Assembly (NCBI GenBank): GCA_002343455.1 | Contig: DDSR01000228.1 | Span: forward strand, 1-23,069 | Source: Deltaproteobacteria bacterium UBA2385 | Lineage (GTDB): Bacteria > Myxococcota_A > UBA796 > UBA2385 | Length of the DNA stretch: 23,069 nucleotides | Direction of reading: 5' to 3' | Shown here: in pieces, positions 22,854 to 23,069 of the stretch | Layout: every line of letters begins with the position of its first letter | Position numbering within the stretch: position 1 is the first letter of the stretch | Position numbers and translations under genes: made by a program | The notes under the pieces: generated by a model | What the model was told of the DNA's origin: nothing | Database searches by the model: none | Seen by the model: only the letters and a program-made list of their open reading frames with translations

Positions 22854-22891
22854 TGCTCGCAGTGGGCGTCAAGGAGGCTGACCCGGTGCCA

Positions 22892-22939
22892 GGAAACTGA
22901 ACTTCCAGAGTAACGAACTACCTCATCGATTCGGTTCCC
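22892..22939. repeat. Hairpin repeat copy 2, downstream of the acetyltransferase
   Basis: 48 bases, 39 after the acetyltransferase stop codon. Left arm GGAAACTGAACT pairs with right arm AATCGGTTCCC-like bases. On the minus strand most pairs are Watson-Crick or G-U, with covariation against copy 3: one pair is C-A here and C-G there, and a neighbouring G-U becomes G-C. Confidence 0.8.
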
Positions 22940-22993
22940 CTGAGGAACTGTATTCGGATGATAGGTCCGCATTACTGGACTTTGGTTCGCATA

Positions 22994-23041
22994 GGAAACC
23001 AAACTCTCAAGGTAAGAATCTACCTCGGTGATTCGGTTCCC
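22994..23041. repeat. Hairpin repeat copy 3
   Basis: 48 bases, aligned to copy 2 without gaps. On the minus strand a 21-bp stem forms with about 18 of 21 positions paired if G-U is allowed, and a 6-base loop. The plus strand pairs less well because the G-U sites become A-C mismatches, so the folded form is most likely a minus-strand RNA or single strand. A small extra inverted repeat, TTTGGTT (22981-22987) and AACCAAA (22997-23003), overlaps its left arm. Confidence 0.8.
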
Positions 23042-23069
23042 ATATCGATTCAACCCCCCCCTCTACTCC

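Larger units (their letters stand above)
22854..23069. other. Gene-free, AT-richer end of the window
   Basis: No convincing coding frame on either strand. GC is near 50% in 22900-23040, far below the rest of the window. Apart from the two hairpin repeats it holds nothing recognisable. It ends in a C-tract. Confidence 0.6.

Noticed and set aside
22183..23041. Reading the hairpin repeats as classical integron attC sites
   Set aside because: The ends do not carry the RYYYAAC and GTTRRRY core sites and no integrase is present in the window. Only the gene-between-hairpins layout is similar.
22910..23043. Minus-strand peptide repeat (GNRI-E-V) encoded by the hairpin repeats
   Set aside because: The similarity follows from the DNA repeat; there is no start codon with a ribosome site and the frame is not kept across all copies.

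Overview
This is a GC-rich (roughly 70% or more by eye), densely packed bacterial chromosome segment. It carries 20 well-supported protein-coding genes and one doubtful partial frame at the left edge. I see no tRNA, rRNA, transposase, phage gene or CRISPR array. A TIGR02147-type regulator, a membrane-anchored Hanks-type Ser/Thr kinase, a Cys-first lipoprotein and very GC-rich codon use suggest a Myxococcota/Deltaproteobacteria-like lineage. That placement is inference and only moderately secure.

Layout. 1-318: no confident gene; 31-bp tandem repeats with a diverged inverted copy. 319-2100 (-): SLC13-type anion/dicarboxylate transporter with two TrkA-C domains. 2101-2264: divergent control region with two CACGG-N5-CCGTG palindromes 31 bp apart. 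2265-5829 (+): small exported protein with a C-terminal anchor, a GT-C-like multispan membrane protein, and a B12-binding radical SAM enzyme, which look co-transcribed. 5832-8503 (-): three-gene ABC-2 exporter (ATPase then two permeases, translationally coupled). 8548-9129 (+): HAD phosphatase, followed by a four-fold nested palindrome. 9238-11938 (-): Ser/Thr kinase and then a PhoD-like metallophosphatase. 12024-13882 (+): TesB thioesterase and YgfZ-like folate/Fe-S protein. 13901-14710 (-): TIGR02147 regulator. 14832-19404 (+): complete branched-chain amino acid ABC transporter (substrate-binding lipoprotein, LivH, LivM, LivG, LivF) behind a clear sigma70-like promoter. 19515-20120 (+): exported protein with a C-terminal EF-hand loop, ending in a 19-bp tandem repeat. 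20196-22138 (+): TVP38/TMEM64 (VTT) membrane protein, an unrecognised membrane/coiled-coil protein and a lipoprotein. 22338-22853 (+): phosphinothricin-type GNAT acetyltransferase, bracketed by three copies of a hairpin repeat in noticeably AT-richer DNA.

How they work together. The liv operon is a self-contained high-affinity uptake system; its genes overlap by 4 bp at each junction from livH onward. The ABC-2 exporter is likewise a complete set. The 2265-5829 unit looks like an uncharacterised envelope or lipid modification module. Most remaining genes are housekeeping. The best leads for something new are the hairpin repeats around the acetyltransferase, the paired palindromes at 2171-2216, and the uncharacterised 2265-5829 and 20196-22138 units.
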